In this document: one piece after another, positions 17,365 to 25,628 of the stretch
How the letters are laid out: each line of letters opens with the position of its first letter
Position numbering within the stretch: position 1 is the stretch's first letter
DNA from: JAGWBF01 sp963663025
Lineage (GTDB): Bacteria > Chloroflexota > Dehalococcoidia > Lucifugimonadales > JAGWBF01
NCBI GenBank assembly: GCA_963663025.1
Contig: OY760073.1
Location: 1,302,001 to 1,366,000 of the forward strand
Reading direction: 5' to 3'
Length of the DNA stretch: 64,000 bases
Program-made: the position numbers and the translations under genes
Notes under the pieces: generated by a model
What the model was told of the DNA's origin: nothing
The model's input: the letters and a program-made list of their open reading frames with translations, nothing else
The model's database searches: none

Positions 17365-18300
17365 ATGATACTTCTCCAGGTTGCAGACTTCTCCTGGACC
17401 CAGTGGCATGCCCACCCCAGCATAATCCTGGGCCTGCTGGCCTTCGGGGGAGCCTACCTCCTTGGTGTGGGACCCCTGCGCCAGCGCTACTCATTGGGCC
17501 CTCCCGTGGAAGGGTGGCGGGTATCGGTTTTCCTGCTGGGCGTACTGGTGCTGATGGCAGCCCTGCTCTCTCCCATACACGACCTGGGTGAGCGATACCT
17601 CTTCAGCTTCCACATGCTCCAGCACATGCTACTCATGTTGGTCTTTCCGCCCCTGGTGCTCATCGGCACGCCTACGTGGCTGCTGCGACCCTTGCTGAAG
17701 AATCCCTCTGTGAAGCAGGCAGTTTCTTTCGTTACCAGGCCGGTGGCCGCCTTTCTTATATTCAATGCGGTCCTGGTGTTCTGGCATGTGCCAGGGCTGT
17801 ACGATCTGGCCCTTAGAGAACGAAACATACACATACTGGAGCACATCACCTTTATAGGGGCGGCGGTGCTAATGTGGTGGCCTGTGCTCAGCCCCATGCC
17901 CGAGTTGCCCCGGGCGCCGTATATAGGCCAGATGGCCTACCTGTTCATGGTGCCGACCGTCTCGGCTATTTTGGGGGCATTCATCACCTTCTCCGAGGCG
18001 GTGTGGTACGATTGGTACGCTGAAGCTCCCCGAATTTGGGAGATTTCGGCCAAGACAGACCAGGAGATCGGGGGTCTGCTCATGTGGGTTCCCGGAGGCG
18101 CCGTGTTTATGGCGTCCCTGATAATCGTGTTCCTGGTCTGGGCAGGCAGGTCTGAATCCGACGACAGCGCCCGGCTGACCGACAAACCAGGCAATGCCGG
18201 TGTGCAGGATTATAGAATGTCATTTGAACAAGCCCCCGGCCCGGATTCCGAAATCCGCGCCGTTCTCAGGTCGAACACATCCAGGGAGGCATACCAGTGA
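17365..18300 (+). CDS. ctaG: Cytochrome c oxidase assembly factor CtaG (caa3 type)
   Basis: Multi-spanning membrane protein of the caa3_CtaG family, needed for assembling the CuB-containing subunit I. 311 residues, about seven helices. Conserved segments: SFHMLQHMLLMLVFPPLVLIG, FWHVPGLYDLALR and HILEHITFIGAAVLMWWPV, with His residues that could bind copper. ATG start. The stop overlaps the next small gene (GTGA). Confidence 0.9.
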   Translation: MILLQVADFSWTQWHAHPSIILGLLAFGGAYLLGVGPLRQRYSLGPPVEGWRVSVFLLGVLVLMAALLSPIHDLGERYLFSFHMLQHMLLMLVFPPLVLIGTPTWLLRPLLKNPSVKQAVSFVTRPVAAFLIFNAVLVFWHVPGLYDLALRERNIHILEHITFIGAAVLMWWPVLSPMPELPRAPYIGQMAYLFMVPTVSAILGAFITFSEAVWYDWYAEAPRIWEISAKTDQEIGGLLMWVPGGAVFMASLIIVFLVWAGRSESDDSARLTDKPGNAGVQDYRMSFEQAPGPDSEIRAVLRSNTSREAYQ

Positions 18301-18494
18301 AACCAACAACCATGGCAGCGCTGCTCCCCATCATGGCAGCAATCTTCATCGTCATCTGGGGCGGCGCCTTGGGCGTTATATTCATTCTCTTGTACAAGAC
18401 CCCGCTGGGTGAGTGGGGCGCGGTAATCCTTGGCATGGCATTGGTCATCGGTATACCGGCCATTGCCGGGCTTCTCGCCAAGGACCGCGGTTAG
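18297..18494 (+). CDS. Small two-helix membrane protein
   Basis: 65 residues, almost entirely two hydrophobic helices joined by KTPLGEW. GTG start in a GTGA overlap with ctaG. The coupling and the place between ctaG and sco argue that it is real and connected with oxidase assembly. No family recognised. Confidence 0.7.
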   Translation: MKPTTMAALLPIMAAIFIVIWGGALGVIFILLYKTPLGEWGAVILGMALVIGIPAIAGLLAKDRG

Positions 18495-18524
18495 CCCGGG
18501 CCGGCAAGGCCATCCCTCCAGGCT

Positions 18525-19205
18525 ATGCTTCTCAAGTCTGCGCTCACATTTGTCGCAATAATCCTCATTGCGATGGCCTGTGGAGATGACCCTGCCTTCC
18601 GGGGAAACACCCTCAACGTAGAGCAGGCGCCCGACTTCAGACTCCGCGACCAGCACAACAGCGAGATTGCCCTGTCCGACTTCCGAGGCAAGGTTGTAGC
18701 CCTCACATTCCTGTACACCTACTGCCCTGAGATATGCCCAGGGATCACTGAGACCATGAGAAAAGCCTCTGAGATACTGGACGACGAGGCCGATAATCTG
18801 CAGTTCCTAGCCGTGAGCGTGGACCCTGAGCGGGACACGGTCGAGACGGCATCCAACTACAGTCGAGACACCGGCCTGCACGACAGGTGGCGGTTCATGG
18901 TAGGCACCCAAGAGGATCTGGAGCCTGTGTGGAAGGCTTACTGGCTGGACCCGTCCGTCGACGCTTCAGTGGGATACCAGATCGTGCACCTTCATGAGGA
19001 CGGAGAGCTACATGTGCACGATGTGGATGATGGGGGCGGCGCCAGCACAGGGGACTTGAAAGTCGTACGGGAAGGCCCGCTGATCTCTCACTCGGCCCCG
19101 GTGTTCCTCATCGATCGAGAAGGCAACCGGCGAGTGCTGCTGAACGATCTTGCGCTGGATCCGGCACGCCTGGTACACGATCTACGCGTCCTATTGGACG
19201 GGTAG
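18525..19205 (+). CDS. sco: SCO1/SenC copper chaperone
   Basis: Thioredoxin-fold lipoprotein that delivers copper to the CuA site of subunit II. 226 residues. Signal peptide with lipobox IAMAC, then the copper-binding CPEICP near residues 68-73 and the distal His in ISHSAPVFLID. Between these lies an extra loop with HLHEDGELHVHDVDD, rich in His and Asp, not part of the usual Sco core. Last gene of the oxidase cluster, convergent with rplT. Confidence 0.9.
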   Translation: MLLKSALTFVAIILIAMACGDDPAFRGNTLNVEQAPDFRLRDQHNSEIALSDFRGKVVALTFLYTYCPEICPGITETMRKASEILDDEADNLQFLAVSVDPERDTVETASNYSRDTGLHDRWRFMVGTQEDLEPVWKAYWLDPSVDASVGYQIVHLHEDGELHVHDVDDGGGASTGDLKVVREGPLISHSAPVFLIDREGNRRVLLNDLALDPARLVHDLRVLLDG

Positions 19206-19227
19206 TCCGTCGCACAATGCGCGGTGT

Positions 19228-19587
19228 CTAGGCGGTCTGGTTGGCTTGGGCTATTTCAACCAGCTTGTCGAAAGCCGGCCGGTCGTTGACTGCCATCTCG
19301 GCCAGCATCTTGCGGTCGATCTCGACATTGGCCATCTTCAGGCCGTGCATCATGCGGCTGTAGGTCAGCCCCGATTGGCGGGCCGCTGCCCCGATGCGAA
19401 TGATCCACAGGCGCCGGAAATCGCCCTTGCGCTCCCTCCTGTGCCTGTAGGCATGGCTCCAAGCATGAATGAGAGCTTCCTTGGCCCACCTGTAGTTCCG
19501 GTGGGAGGACCCCCGAAACCCCCTGGCTGCCAGTAGTACCTTCTTGTGCCGGCGGCGTCTGGTTACGCCGCTCCTTGCCCTTGTCAT
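19228..19587 (-). CDS. rplT: 50S ribosomal protein L20
   Basis: Binds 23S rRNA early in large-subunit assembly. 119 residues, the usual size, with the basic N-terminus RRRRHKKVLLAARGFRG and the conserved RIGAAARQSGLTYSRMMHGL. Last gene of thrS-infC-rpmI-rplT. In several bacteria L20 represses this operon; no such site was identified here. Confidence 0.97.
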   Translation of the reverse strand: MTRARSGVTRRRRHKKVLLAARGFRGSSHRNYRWAKEALIHAWSHAYRHRRERKGDFRRLWIIRIGAAARQSGLTYSRMMHGLKMANVEIDRKMLAEMAVNDRPAFDKLVEIAQANQTA

Positions 19588-19616
19588 TCTTTGGCTACCT
19601 GTCTATCTCTGTTGGG

Positions 19617-19814
19617 TTACCCGTAGGGGACCAGCTTTGTTAGTCTCTTGACGTCGGCGGCATCCACCAAGCGCTTGCCCTCGTACTGGCGACGTACCTT
19701 CTTGGGCTTCTTGCGGCGCAGGTGACTGCTCATTCTCTTGCGGCGCATGAGCTTGCCCGCTCCCGTTATGTGGATACGGGCTTTAGCTCCCTTGTGGGTC
19801 TTTAGCTTGGGCAT
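19617..19814 (-). CDS. rpmI: 50S ribosomal protein L35
   Basis: 65 residues, highly basic, starting MPKLKTHKGAKARIHITGAGK. Its ATG lies inside the end of infC (32-base overlap), with GGGAG upstream, so translation is coupled to infC. rplT follows 29 bases downstream. Confidence 0.97.
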   Translation of the reverse strand: MPKLKTHKGAKARIHITGAGKLMRRKRMSSHLRRKKPKKVRRQYEGKRLVDAADVKRLTKLVPYG

Positions 19815-20358
19815 CCGCTACTCCCGCCAACTCCGTCTTAGCTTTCCGGGCGCTGGGGACCAGGATGATGGACATCGCCCGGCCTTCCATCCCCGGAGGC
19901 TTCTCCAGCCTGGCCTCTTCCTGGAGCTCATCCGCCACCTTTTTCAGAAGGGTCATACCCAACTGGGCGTGGGACTGCTCCCTGCCCCGGAAGACGACGG
20001 CCACCTTCACCTTGGAGCCGTCCTGGATCAACTCTTTGACCTTGCGCACCTTGGAAGAAAAGTCGTGGGTGCCGATGTTGGGCCGGAAGCGGACCTCTCG
20101 CAGGGCTGTGTTCTTCTGGGACTTCTTGGCTTCCCGTTCCTTCTTGGAATACAGGTACCGGAGTTTGCCGTAGTCCAAGAGGCGGCACACCGGGGGACTT
20201 CCGTTCGGGGCCACCTCTACCAGGTCGACCCCTCGCTCCCTGGCTGCTTCCAGGGCTTCGGCAAGGGAAAGCACCCCGAGCTGCTCGCCGCCTTCAGCGA
20301 TGACGAGCACTTCGGATGCTCGGATTCTTTGGTTTACTCTGTATTCCTTAGTAGGGAT
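19783..20358 (-). CDS. infC: Translation initiation factor IF-3, with an ATC start
   Basis: Binds the 30S subunit and proofreads start-codon choice. A GTG at 20310 would drop conserved sequence. Upstream in frame the text reads TKEYRVNQRIRASE, the universal IF-3 start. No ATG, GTG or TTG lies ahead of it; the fitting start is ATC (20358-20356), eight bases after a strong GGAGGT (complement of 20367-20372). infC genes typically begin at AUU, AUC or AUA, through which IF-3 represses itself. That gives 191 residues, with the C-terminal PPGMEGRAMSIIL segment. Confidence 0.93.
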   Translation of the reverse strand: MPTKEYRVNQRIRASEVLVIAEGGEQLGVLSLAEALEAARERGVDLVEVAPNGSPPVCRLLDYGKLRYLYSKKEREAKKSQKNTALREVRFRPNIGTHDFSSKVRKVKELIQDGSKVKVAVVFRGREQSHAQLGMTLLKKVADELQEEARLEKPPGMEGRAMSIILVPSARKAKTELAGVADAQAKDPQGS

Positions 20359-20372
20359 GCCGGGCTACCTCC
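20356..20372 (-). promoter_or_regulatory. Ribosome site and rare ATC start of infC
   Basis: GGAGGT (complement of 20367-20372), eight bases, then ATC. A rare start codon behind a strong ribosome site is the classic arrangement for IF-3 autocontrol. Confidence 0.75.
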
Positions 20373-20414
20373 AGCAAGTAATGGCTACATTGCCCGTATC
20401 TTAGCTTGCGCAAA

Positions 20415-20443
20415 AATATAGCATAGGCATATATGCAAGTCAA
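20415..20443 (-). promoter_or_regulatory. Promoter of infC-rpmI-rplT
   Basis: On the minus strand: TTGACT (complement of 20438-20443), 17 bases, TATATT (complement of 20415-20420), preceded by TGC as an extended -10. It lies in the 101-base gap after thrS and would give a leader of about 50 nt. Confidence 0.7.
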
Positions 20444-20459
20444 TCGAACCTTGGTGGGC

Positions 20460-22217
20460 CTACGCTTTTCGAGTGATTTCGTCGCTCATACGATCGATGA
20501 GGCTGTCGACGCTGACGGGACCCAGATTCTCACCCGTGCGGAGGCGCACCGATGCGGTGGCGCTGTTCATTTCCGAGTCCCCAACCACCAGCATGTATGG
20601 CACCTTGTCCATCTGGGCTTCCCGTATCTTCAAGTTCATCCGTTCGCTACGGGCATCCACCCGTCCCCGTATATTGCTGGCCCTCAGCCGAGCCTGCACA
20701 TCGTTCGCATACTCCAGGTGCCGGTCTGCAATGGGTATAACCATAGCTTGCACAGGGGCAAGCCAGAGTGGGAAGGCGCCCCCATAGTGTTCCATCAGCA
20801 CACCTACGAACCGCTCCACCGACCCCATAATCGCACGGTGCACCATGTAGGGCCGGTGCTGGGCGCCGTCGGCTCCCTGGAAGGCCAGGTCGAAGCGTTC
20901 GGGCAGGTTGAAATCGAACTGTACCGTCGTGCATTGCCACTCGCGGCCCAAGGCATCCTTGATTTTTATGTCAATCTTCGGGCCGTAGAAGGCACCGCCG
21001 CCCTCGTCGATGCCATATGCCAAACCGCGCCGATTCAGGGCGCTGGCCAGGGAGTCGGTGGCGTGTTGCCACATCGCCTCGTCCCCGACGTGCTTCTCCG
21101 GCTTGGTGGACAAGGAGATGCTATAGTCGGAAAACCCGAAGGTGCTCAGCAGCTCGAAGGTCAGGTCCAGCACCCCCAGAACCTCGTCCTCGACCTGCTC
21201 AGGCAGGCAGAATATATGGGCATCATCCTGGGTGAATCCCCGGACACGCATCAGCCCGTGAAGCACACCGCTTCGCTCGTAACGATAGACGGTCCCCAGC
21301 TCAGCGAACCTCAAGGGCAACTCCCGGTAGCTTCGGAGGTCCGACCTGTAGATCATGATATGGAAGGGGCAGTTCATGGGCTTCAGGTAGTACTCGTTGC
21401 CGTCCACATCGTTAGGGGAGAACATGCTCTCCCTGTAGAAGTCCAGGTGGCCGCTGGTCTCCCACAGGCGCGCTTTGCCCACGTGGGGAGAATAGACCAC
21501 GTCGTAGTTGTGCTTGTCGTGCAGTTCCTGCCAGTAGGCCTGGATGATGCTGCGTACTCGTCCCCCCTTGGGATGCCAGGTAATCAGCCCGGGGCCTATG
21601 TCTTCGTGGATACCGAACAGATCGAGCTGCCTGCCCAAGCGGCGATGGTCCCGCTTCTCAGCTTCCTCCAACATGTGGAGGAACTCGTCCAGGGCATCCT
21701 GGCTTTCGAAGGCTGTCCCGTAGATCCGCTGAAGCATGGGACGCTTCTCATCGCCCCTCCAGTAAGCCCCTGCCACGTTCAGCAGCTTGACCGCGGCGAT
21801 CTTGCCCGTGGACTCAACGTGAGGACCCTGACATAGGTCAACGAACCCGCCATGGGTGTAGGTGCTGAGCTCCTCTTCCTCGGGGATGTCGTGGATTATC
21901 TCCAGCTTGAACTGCTGGTCCCGGAACATGTCGTTGGCTTGGTCCCGGCTGATGACCTCTTTCTCGAAGGGGTGGTCCTGGGCGATGGCATCCATCATTC
22001 GGGACTGGATGCTCTCCAGGTCCTCCGGCGTGAAGGGCCGAGACACCTGGAAGTCGTAGTAAAAGCCCTCATCGGTCGAAGGCCCGATGCCGATCTGCGC
22101 CTCGGGGAAGAGCTGGATGACAGCGTCGGCCATCACATGGGCCGCCGAGTGGCGCATACGGTGGCGCAGGGCCATCACATCCCCATCAGGCTGACCGCCG
22201 GTTGCTGTCATCTCCAT
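20460..22217 (-). CDS. thrS: Threonyl-tRNA synthetase (no TGS domain)
   Basis: Charges tRNA-Thr. 585 residues. The editing domain has HSAAHVMADAV and the Cys-containing GGFVDLCQGPHV; the class II core has GPGLITWHPKGG, motif 2 FRYERSG-like (TVYRYERSGVLHGLMRVRGFTQDDAH), zinc-type MNCPFH and motif 3 GSVERFVGVLMEH; then an anticodon-binding domain. It begins directly at the editing domain, so the N-terminal TGS domain of many ThrRS enzymes is absent. First gene of the operon; no T-box was seen in the short upstream region. Confidence 0.96.
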   Translation of the reverse strand: MEMTATGGQPDGDVMALRHRMRHSAAHVMADAVIQLFPEAQIGIGPSTDEGFYYDFQVSRPFTPEDLESIQSRMMDAIAQDHPFEKEVISRDQANDMFRDQQFKLEIIHDIPEEEELSTYTHGGFVDLCQGPHVESTGKIAAVKLLNVAGAYWRGDEKRPMLQRIYGTAFESQDALDEFLHMLEEAEKRDHRRLGRQLDLFGIHEDIGPGLITWHPKGGRVRSIIQAYWQELHDKHNYDVVYSPHVGKARLWETSGHLDFYRESMFSPNDVDGNEYYLKPMNCPFHIMIYRSDLRSYRELPLRFAELGTVYRYERSGVLHGLMRVRGFTQDDAHIFCLPEQVEDEVLGVLDLTFELLSTFGFSDYSISLSTKPEKHVGDEAMWQHATDSLASALNRRGLAYGIDEGGGAFYGPKIDIKIKDALGREWQCTTVQFDFNLPERFDLAFQGADGAQHRPYMVHRAIMGSVERFVGVLMEHYGGAFPLWLAPVQAMVIPIADRHLEYANDVQARLRASNIRGRVDARSERMNLKIREAQMDKVPYMLVVGDSEMNSATASVRLRTGENLGPVSVDSLIDRMSDEITRKA

Positions 22218-22248
22218 ACACAGGACCTTACGATGGAATTAGCCATCC

Positions 22249-22257
22249 AATATAGCA
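22249..22257 (-). promoter_or_regulatory. Extended -10 promoter of thrS
   Basis: TGCTATATT on the minus strand, about 32 bases before the thrS start. The -35 region is weak. Confidence 0.4.
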
Positions 22258-22299
22258 CACGGCCCGCTGGCCTTGTAACAGGCACACGCTGTCTTGCCT

Positions 22300-23697
22300 C
22301 TACTCTTTGCCCAGGACATGGTCCAGGGCGGTTTCAATGTCCGGGTGGCGGAAGACATAGCCGCTGTCCATCAGCCTCTTGGGGACCGCTCGCGTACTAC
22401 CAAGGAGAGACTCGTCGGCCATCTCCCCGAGGGCGGCCCTAAGAGCAGTACCGGATATTTTGAACAGGGTCGGACGCCTCAGCGTCTTGCCCAGCGCGCG
22501 GGTAAGCTCTCCATTGGTAACCGGATCGGGGGCTGTGATGTTGACAGGGCCGTCCAGCGCCTGCGTCATCATGCAGTGCTCAATGGCCCCCAGGGTGTCA
22601 TCCAGGGATATCCAGCTGACGTACTGGCGACCGTTGCCCACGGGTCCTCCCACCCCCGCCTTGAAGGGGGGCAGCATGCTCTTCAGCATTCCCCCCAAGG
22701 GAGTTACTACAGGGCCCAGCCGCAGGTGCACCACCCTGATTCCAGCCCGGGCCACCTCTTCGCTGGCCTCTTCCCACTCCCGGGCCAACTCTCTCAGGAA
22801 GCCCTCCCCCACAGGGCTGTCCTCATCCATGACTGCGTCTCCACCTGCCGAGCCGTAGATTCCTACCGCCGAGGCGCACAGGAACACCTTCGGGGGATTT
22901 TCCAGACGGGAGAGGGTGTTCGCCAGCAGGCGGGCGGTGCCGACCCGGCTGTCCCGCATCCGCTGCTTCTTGGCCGGGGTCCACCTCCCCATGATGGTCT
23001 CCCCGGACAGGTGCACCAGGGCATCCAGCCCCTCCAGGTATGCCCCGTCGAGGACGCCCTCTGCCGGATCCCAGGGAATGACGGAGGTATCCCGTGCAGT
23101 TTCCTTACTGGGACTGTTGGTCCTGACCAGGCGTTTCACCTGGTGGCCGGCGGTTGTCAGGTAGTGCGCTAGGTTCGAGCCGATCGTGCCCGATGCCCCG
23201 CTTATGGCCACCTTGTATCGGGGAATGGACGCGTAGCGCTGGTGTGCCTTCAGGTCCTGGTCCAGGGTGCTGTTCCTGTAACGGAAGGCCGCTTCCAGCC
23301 TCCGAAGCACCAGACCTCCTACCAAGGCGCGCCCGGCCAAGCCCAGTGGCAGGGCGTATTCGACACGGTTGTCCAGAAAGCACGAGTCAGGGCCGTCGGG
23401 TTCGGCGCTGGTAAGGTGACTCCAGTGAGCAAAGGGGCCACTTAGCTGCACCTCTCGAAACTGGCGTGCCTCCACAAAGTCTCGGTGCTCCAACGTCCAG
23501 CGCAGGCGCAACATTCCCAGGGGAATAAGGACTGTGGCCTCTCCTCCCGCCTCGATGCTGCCTCTGCGAGTCAGTTCCCGGAAGGGCTGCCAGGGAGGAT
23601 TCAGGCGTTCGAAAGCTCCCGGACGTCCCATCCAGCGAAAGACCTCTTCTGCAGAGGAATCCAATCGCGCACGATTGACATACTCGAAGAGTCTCAT
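22300..23697 (-). CDS. SRPBCC domain fused to TIGR01777-type SDR (epimerase) protein
   Basis: 465 residues in two parts. Residues 1 to about 150 resemble a START-like SRPBCC fold (VNRARLDSSAEEVFRWM, PGAFERLNPPW). From about 160 there is an atypical SDR of the YfcH/TIGR01777 type: VAISGASGTIGSNLAHYL (nucleotide motif), DALVHLSGETI, ASAVGIYGSAGG, and a C-terminal DUF1731-like end (LGEMADESLLGSTRAVPKRL). This two-domain layout is known in several phyla; the substrate is unknown. ATG start at 23697. Confidence 0.88.
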   Translation of the reverse strand: MRLFEYVNRARLDSSAEEVFRWMGRPGAFERLNPPWQPFRELTRRGSIEAGGEATVLIPLGMLRLRWTLEHRDFVEARQFREVQLSGPFAHWSHLTSAEPDGPDSCFLDNRVEYALPLGLAGRALVGGLVLRRLEAAFRYRNSTLDQDLKAHQRYASIPRYKVAISGASGTIGSNLAHYLTTAGHQVKRLVRTNSPSKETARDTSVIPWDPAEGVLDGAYLEGLDALVHLSGETIMGRWTPAKKQRMRDSRVGTARLLANTLSRLENPPKVFLCASAVGIYGSAGGDAVMDEDSPVGEGFLRELAREWEEASEEVARAGIRVVHLRLGPVVTPLGGMLKSMLPPFKAGVGGPVGNGRQYVSWISLDDTLGAIEHCMMTQALDGPVNITAPDPVTNGELTRALGKTLRRPTLFKISGTALRAALGEMADESLLGSTRAVPKRLMDSGYVFRHPDIETALDHVLGKE

Positions 23698-23791
23698 GAT
23701 TGGAGCGAATACCCACCCTCAGTAAAATGGACTCACACTAGCGATGAATAGACCAGTTCTAGGATAGACTTTTGGCGAAACCTGTAGCAAG

Positions 23792-24370
23792 ATGGAAGGT
23801 CGCCAATGTGCGACAAGTTGGGGTTCCATTCTGTTCATGAGAAGAACTAACGAAGACAGCGCCCCATGTACAGGCCCGGTCCAGGCTGGGCTTACCGGCG
23901 GAGCGCTCGCGGGGACCGTAGGTGTTCTGGTCAACTTGCCCTTGGAGTCGCCAAGCGACCCCTTCTTCAACAGCGCGACGGTCATGGTGGGCGCTCTCTT
24001 GACGGGTCTCGCGGTAGGGATTTGGGGGCGTGTGCTCGGCGAAGGGCACGTCCGCCGGGCGCCCTTCTGGTCAGGGATAGTATTTGTCATAGGGATCGCC
24101 ACGATCATGGCAGTGGTCGGCGAGTCCCAGCTAGATCGATCTCTGTCGTATATCGCGCCCCTAGCAGCTATTGTCGTCGGCCTGACGGCTGGCATATTCC
24201 TTCTGCTTGGACGCCTGAACCGACCCTTTCCTTGGAAGGTGACCCTCGCCTTGCTAGCCCTGGTCATTGGCCTGGGCATTGGTCTGGCAGGAGTTGGGGA
24301 CCAGGGAAGCGGACGCCTGGAGCTGCCTCCAAGGGCGAGCATTCAGCACTTACCCGGACCTCACCCATGA
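23792..24370 (+). CDS. Predicted multi-spanning membrane protein
   Basis: Up to 192 residues with about five hydrophobic helices (for example VMVGALLTGLAVGIWG and IAPLAAIVVGLTAGIFLLL). No family recognised. The start may instead be the ATG at 23837 (MRRTNED), since residues 1-15 are unremarkable and neither site has a clear ribosome sequence. It precedes the YceI-like lipoprotein gene in the same direction by about 30 bases, so they may be co-transcribed. Confidence 0.6.
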   Translation: MEGRQCATSWGSILFMRRTNEDSAPCTGPVQAGLTGGALAGTVGVLVNLPLESPSDPFFNSATVMVGALLTGLAVGIWGRVLGEGHVRRAPFWSGIVFVIGIATIMAVVGESQLDRSLSYIAPLAAIVVGLTAGIFLLLGRLNRPFPWKVTLALLALVIGLGIGLAGVGDQGSGRLELPPRASIQHLPGPHP

Positions 24371-24398
24371 TCTTGGAATCCTCTAGGAGCGAATCAAC

Positions 24399-25217
24399 GT
24401 GATCAGAGCTATGCAAATATCCCGACTCTTCGTCCTGGCTGCGGCCGTGGGCGCCTTGCTTGTACTATGGGGGTGCGGAGGCACCGCGGATGTTGAGGTA
24501 CAACCCTCTCCCACGACCTCCGAACCGCCCACATTGCCGGCAGCAACCCTGGTCCCCACTAAAAGTACAAATGTCGAGGTGCAACCGACCTCCACCATAG
24601 CGGAGCCTCCGACGGTACCAGCGGAAACCCTCGCCCCCACCCTGGACCCGGTGGACCTTGGAGGACCCGTGGATCTTGAAGGGCCCGAGGAACAGTACGA
24701 AGGCGTCACCTACGTCGTATCCGAAGGAACGGAAGCCACCTTCACCGTAGAGGAGCAGCTGGTTAGGCTGCCCCTGCCAAACGATGCAGTGATGCGCACC
24801 ACGGAGCTTTCGGGAGAGGTCCACCTGGACGGACGTCTTTCGGTTATCAGCATCGACTTGCAGTCCCTGGAAAGCGACCAGTCCTTCAGGGACCGCTACG
24901 TGAGGACCAGGATGTTCGGGGAGCATCCCAAGGGAACCTTCACCGTGCCGGATATAGGTCCCGTTCCTGAGGGCCTCGCCTCCGGTAAAGAGGTGATGAC
25001 AGAGGTGTCCGGCTCCTTGGAGATGCGCGGGGAAACCTTCCCCCTGGAGTTCGAGATCGAAGCCAGGGACGATGGGGAGGTGCTGTACGTCCTCGGTCGC
25101 ACCACCTTCACGTGGGACCAACTGAACATTCCCCGACCCACAGCCCCCCCAGTCGCCAGCATCGAAGACGAGGTGCGCGTCGAGATACTCCTGGCCCTCG
25201 TACCAGACGAGGGGTAG
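24399..25217 (+). CDS. YceI-like domain lipoprotein
   Basis: 272 residues. Signal peptide with lipobox VLWGC, then a linker made of two tandem copies of a unit of the form VEVQP..T..EPPT.PA.TL.PT (about residues 32-82), then a YceI-type lipocalin-like domain from about 95: YVVSEGTEATFTVEEQL, EVHLDGRLSVISIDLQSLESD, the family segment FGEHPKGTFTV, GSLEMRGETFPLEFEIEA. YceI proteins bind isoprenoid or amphiphilic lipids. GTG at 24399 with AGGAG at 24384-24388; an ATG at 24411 is an alternative. Anchored outside the membrane. Confidence 0.85.
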   Translation: MIRAMQISRLFVLAAAVGALLVLWGCGGTADVEVQPSPTTSEPPTLPAATLVPTKSTNVEVQPTSTIAEPPTVPAETLAPTLDPVDLGGPVDLEGPEEQYEGVTYVVSEGTEATFTVEEQLVRLPLPNDAVMRTTELSGEVHLDGRLSVISIDLQSLESDQSFRDRYVRTRMFGEHPKGTFTVPDIGPVPEGLASGKEVMTEVSGSLEMRGETFPLEFEIEARDDGEVLYVLGRTTFTWDQLNIPRPTAPPVASIEDEVRVEILLALVPDEG

Positions 25218-25222
25218 CCCAC

Positions 25223-25244
25223 GGCCTCCTCCAGACCGGAGGCC
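25223..25244 (+). terminator. Hairpin after the YceI-like gene
   Basis: GGCCTCC (25223-25229) pairs with GGAGGCC (25238-25244) six bases after the stop. No T-tract, so intrinsic termination is uncertain. Confidence 0.4.
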
Positions 25245-25261
25245 ACAGAACGGAAGATCGT

Positions 25262-25291
25262 TTGATTAGCTCGGGCGGGCCGTGCTACCAT
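25262..25291 (+). promoter_or_regulatory. Promoter of the selenoprotein gene
   Basis: TTGATT (25262-25267), 18 bases, TACCAT (25286-25291) with TGC in front (extended -10). It gives a leader of about 50 nt before the ATG at 25347. Confidence 0.45.
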
Positions 25292-25346
25292 CGCCGGAAA
25301 AGGCAGTGCCTTCCCATCGCTAATCTCCGAAAGACAGGAGCCCGAA

Positions 25347-25559
25347 ATGCAGCTCCCCATCGTATATACGCTCATCAATTGAGAGGCCAGCGACAAGCTG
25401 CGCCAGTCGTGGATTGGGCAGGGAATAGCATTCGAGGAGCGCAGAGTGGACCAGAACCAGGAATGGCTGGATGAGCTGCTCAACTACTCGGATGCATCGC
25501 CAACCGTGATCTACCCCGACGGGCGGGTTGAAATCGGCTTCGAGGGCCACGTCGGGTGA
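25347..25559 (+). CDS. Glutaredoxin-like selenoprotein (UXX-star type), in-frame TGA as Sec
   Basis: A 70-residue reading frame visible only if TGA at 25380-25382 is read as selenocysteine (U). ATG at 25347 with AGGAG six bases upstream. The product begins MQLPIVYTLIN-U-EASDKLRQ and ends SPTVIYPDGRVEIGFEGHVG. VYT...U..S matches the glutaredoxin active site with Sec at the first Cys position (UxxS), and the end matches the cis-Pro and GF elements of the fold. The coding text runs unbroken for 58 codons after the TGA. A hairpin follows the TGA: 25387-25394 pairs with 25406-25412 around an 11-nt loop, which could be a bacterial SECIS. A thioredoxin-like gene follows 69 bases later. The alternative, a pseudogene with one stop, is less likely given the good ribosome site and the exact position of the TGA. 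Confidence 0.75.
25383..25412 (+). promoter_or_regulatory. Candidate bacterial SECIS hairpin
   Basis: Directly after the in-frame TGA: CCA-CGAC (25387-25394, G25390 bulged) pairs with GTCG-TGG (25406-25412) around an 11-nt loop with an early G. The place fits bacterial SECIS elements; folding was done by eye. Confidence 0.4.
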
Positions 25560-25628
25560 GCGCTGGCCTAGGTCGGCGGCGCCGGCCCCAGGACACAGCC
25601 CTCAAAGCCCACCACCAAAGGAGGTAGC

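Noticed and set aside
20433..21836. A 467-codon plus-strand frame
   Set aside because: It is antisense to thrS, whose motifs are clear; high-GC shadow.
25112..25474. A 120-codon plus-strand frame over the selenoprotein region
   Set aside because: Different frame from the glutaredoxin-like text, no ribosome site, begins inside the YceI-like gene.
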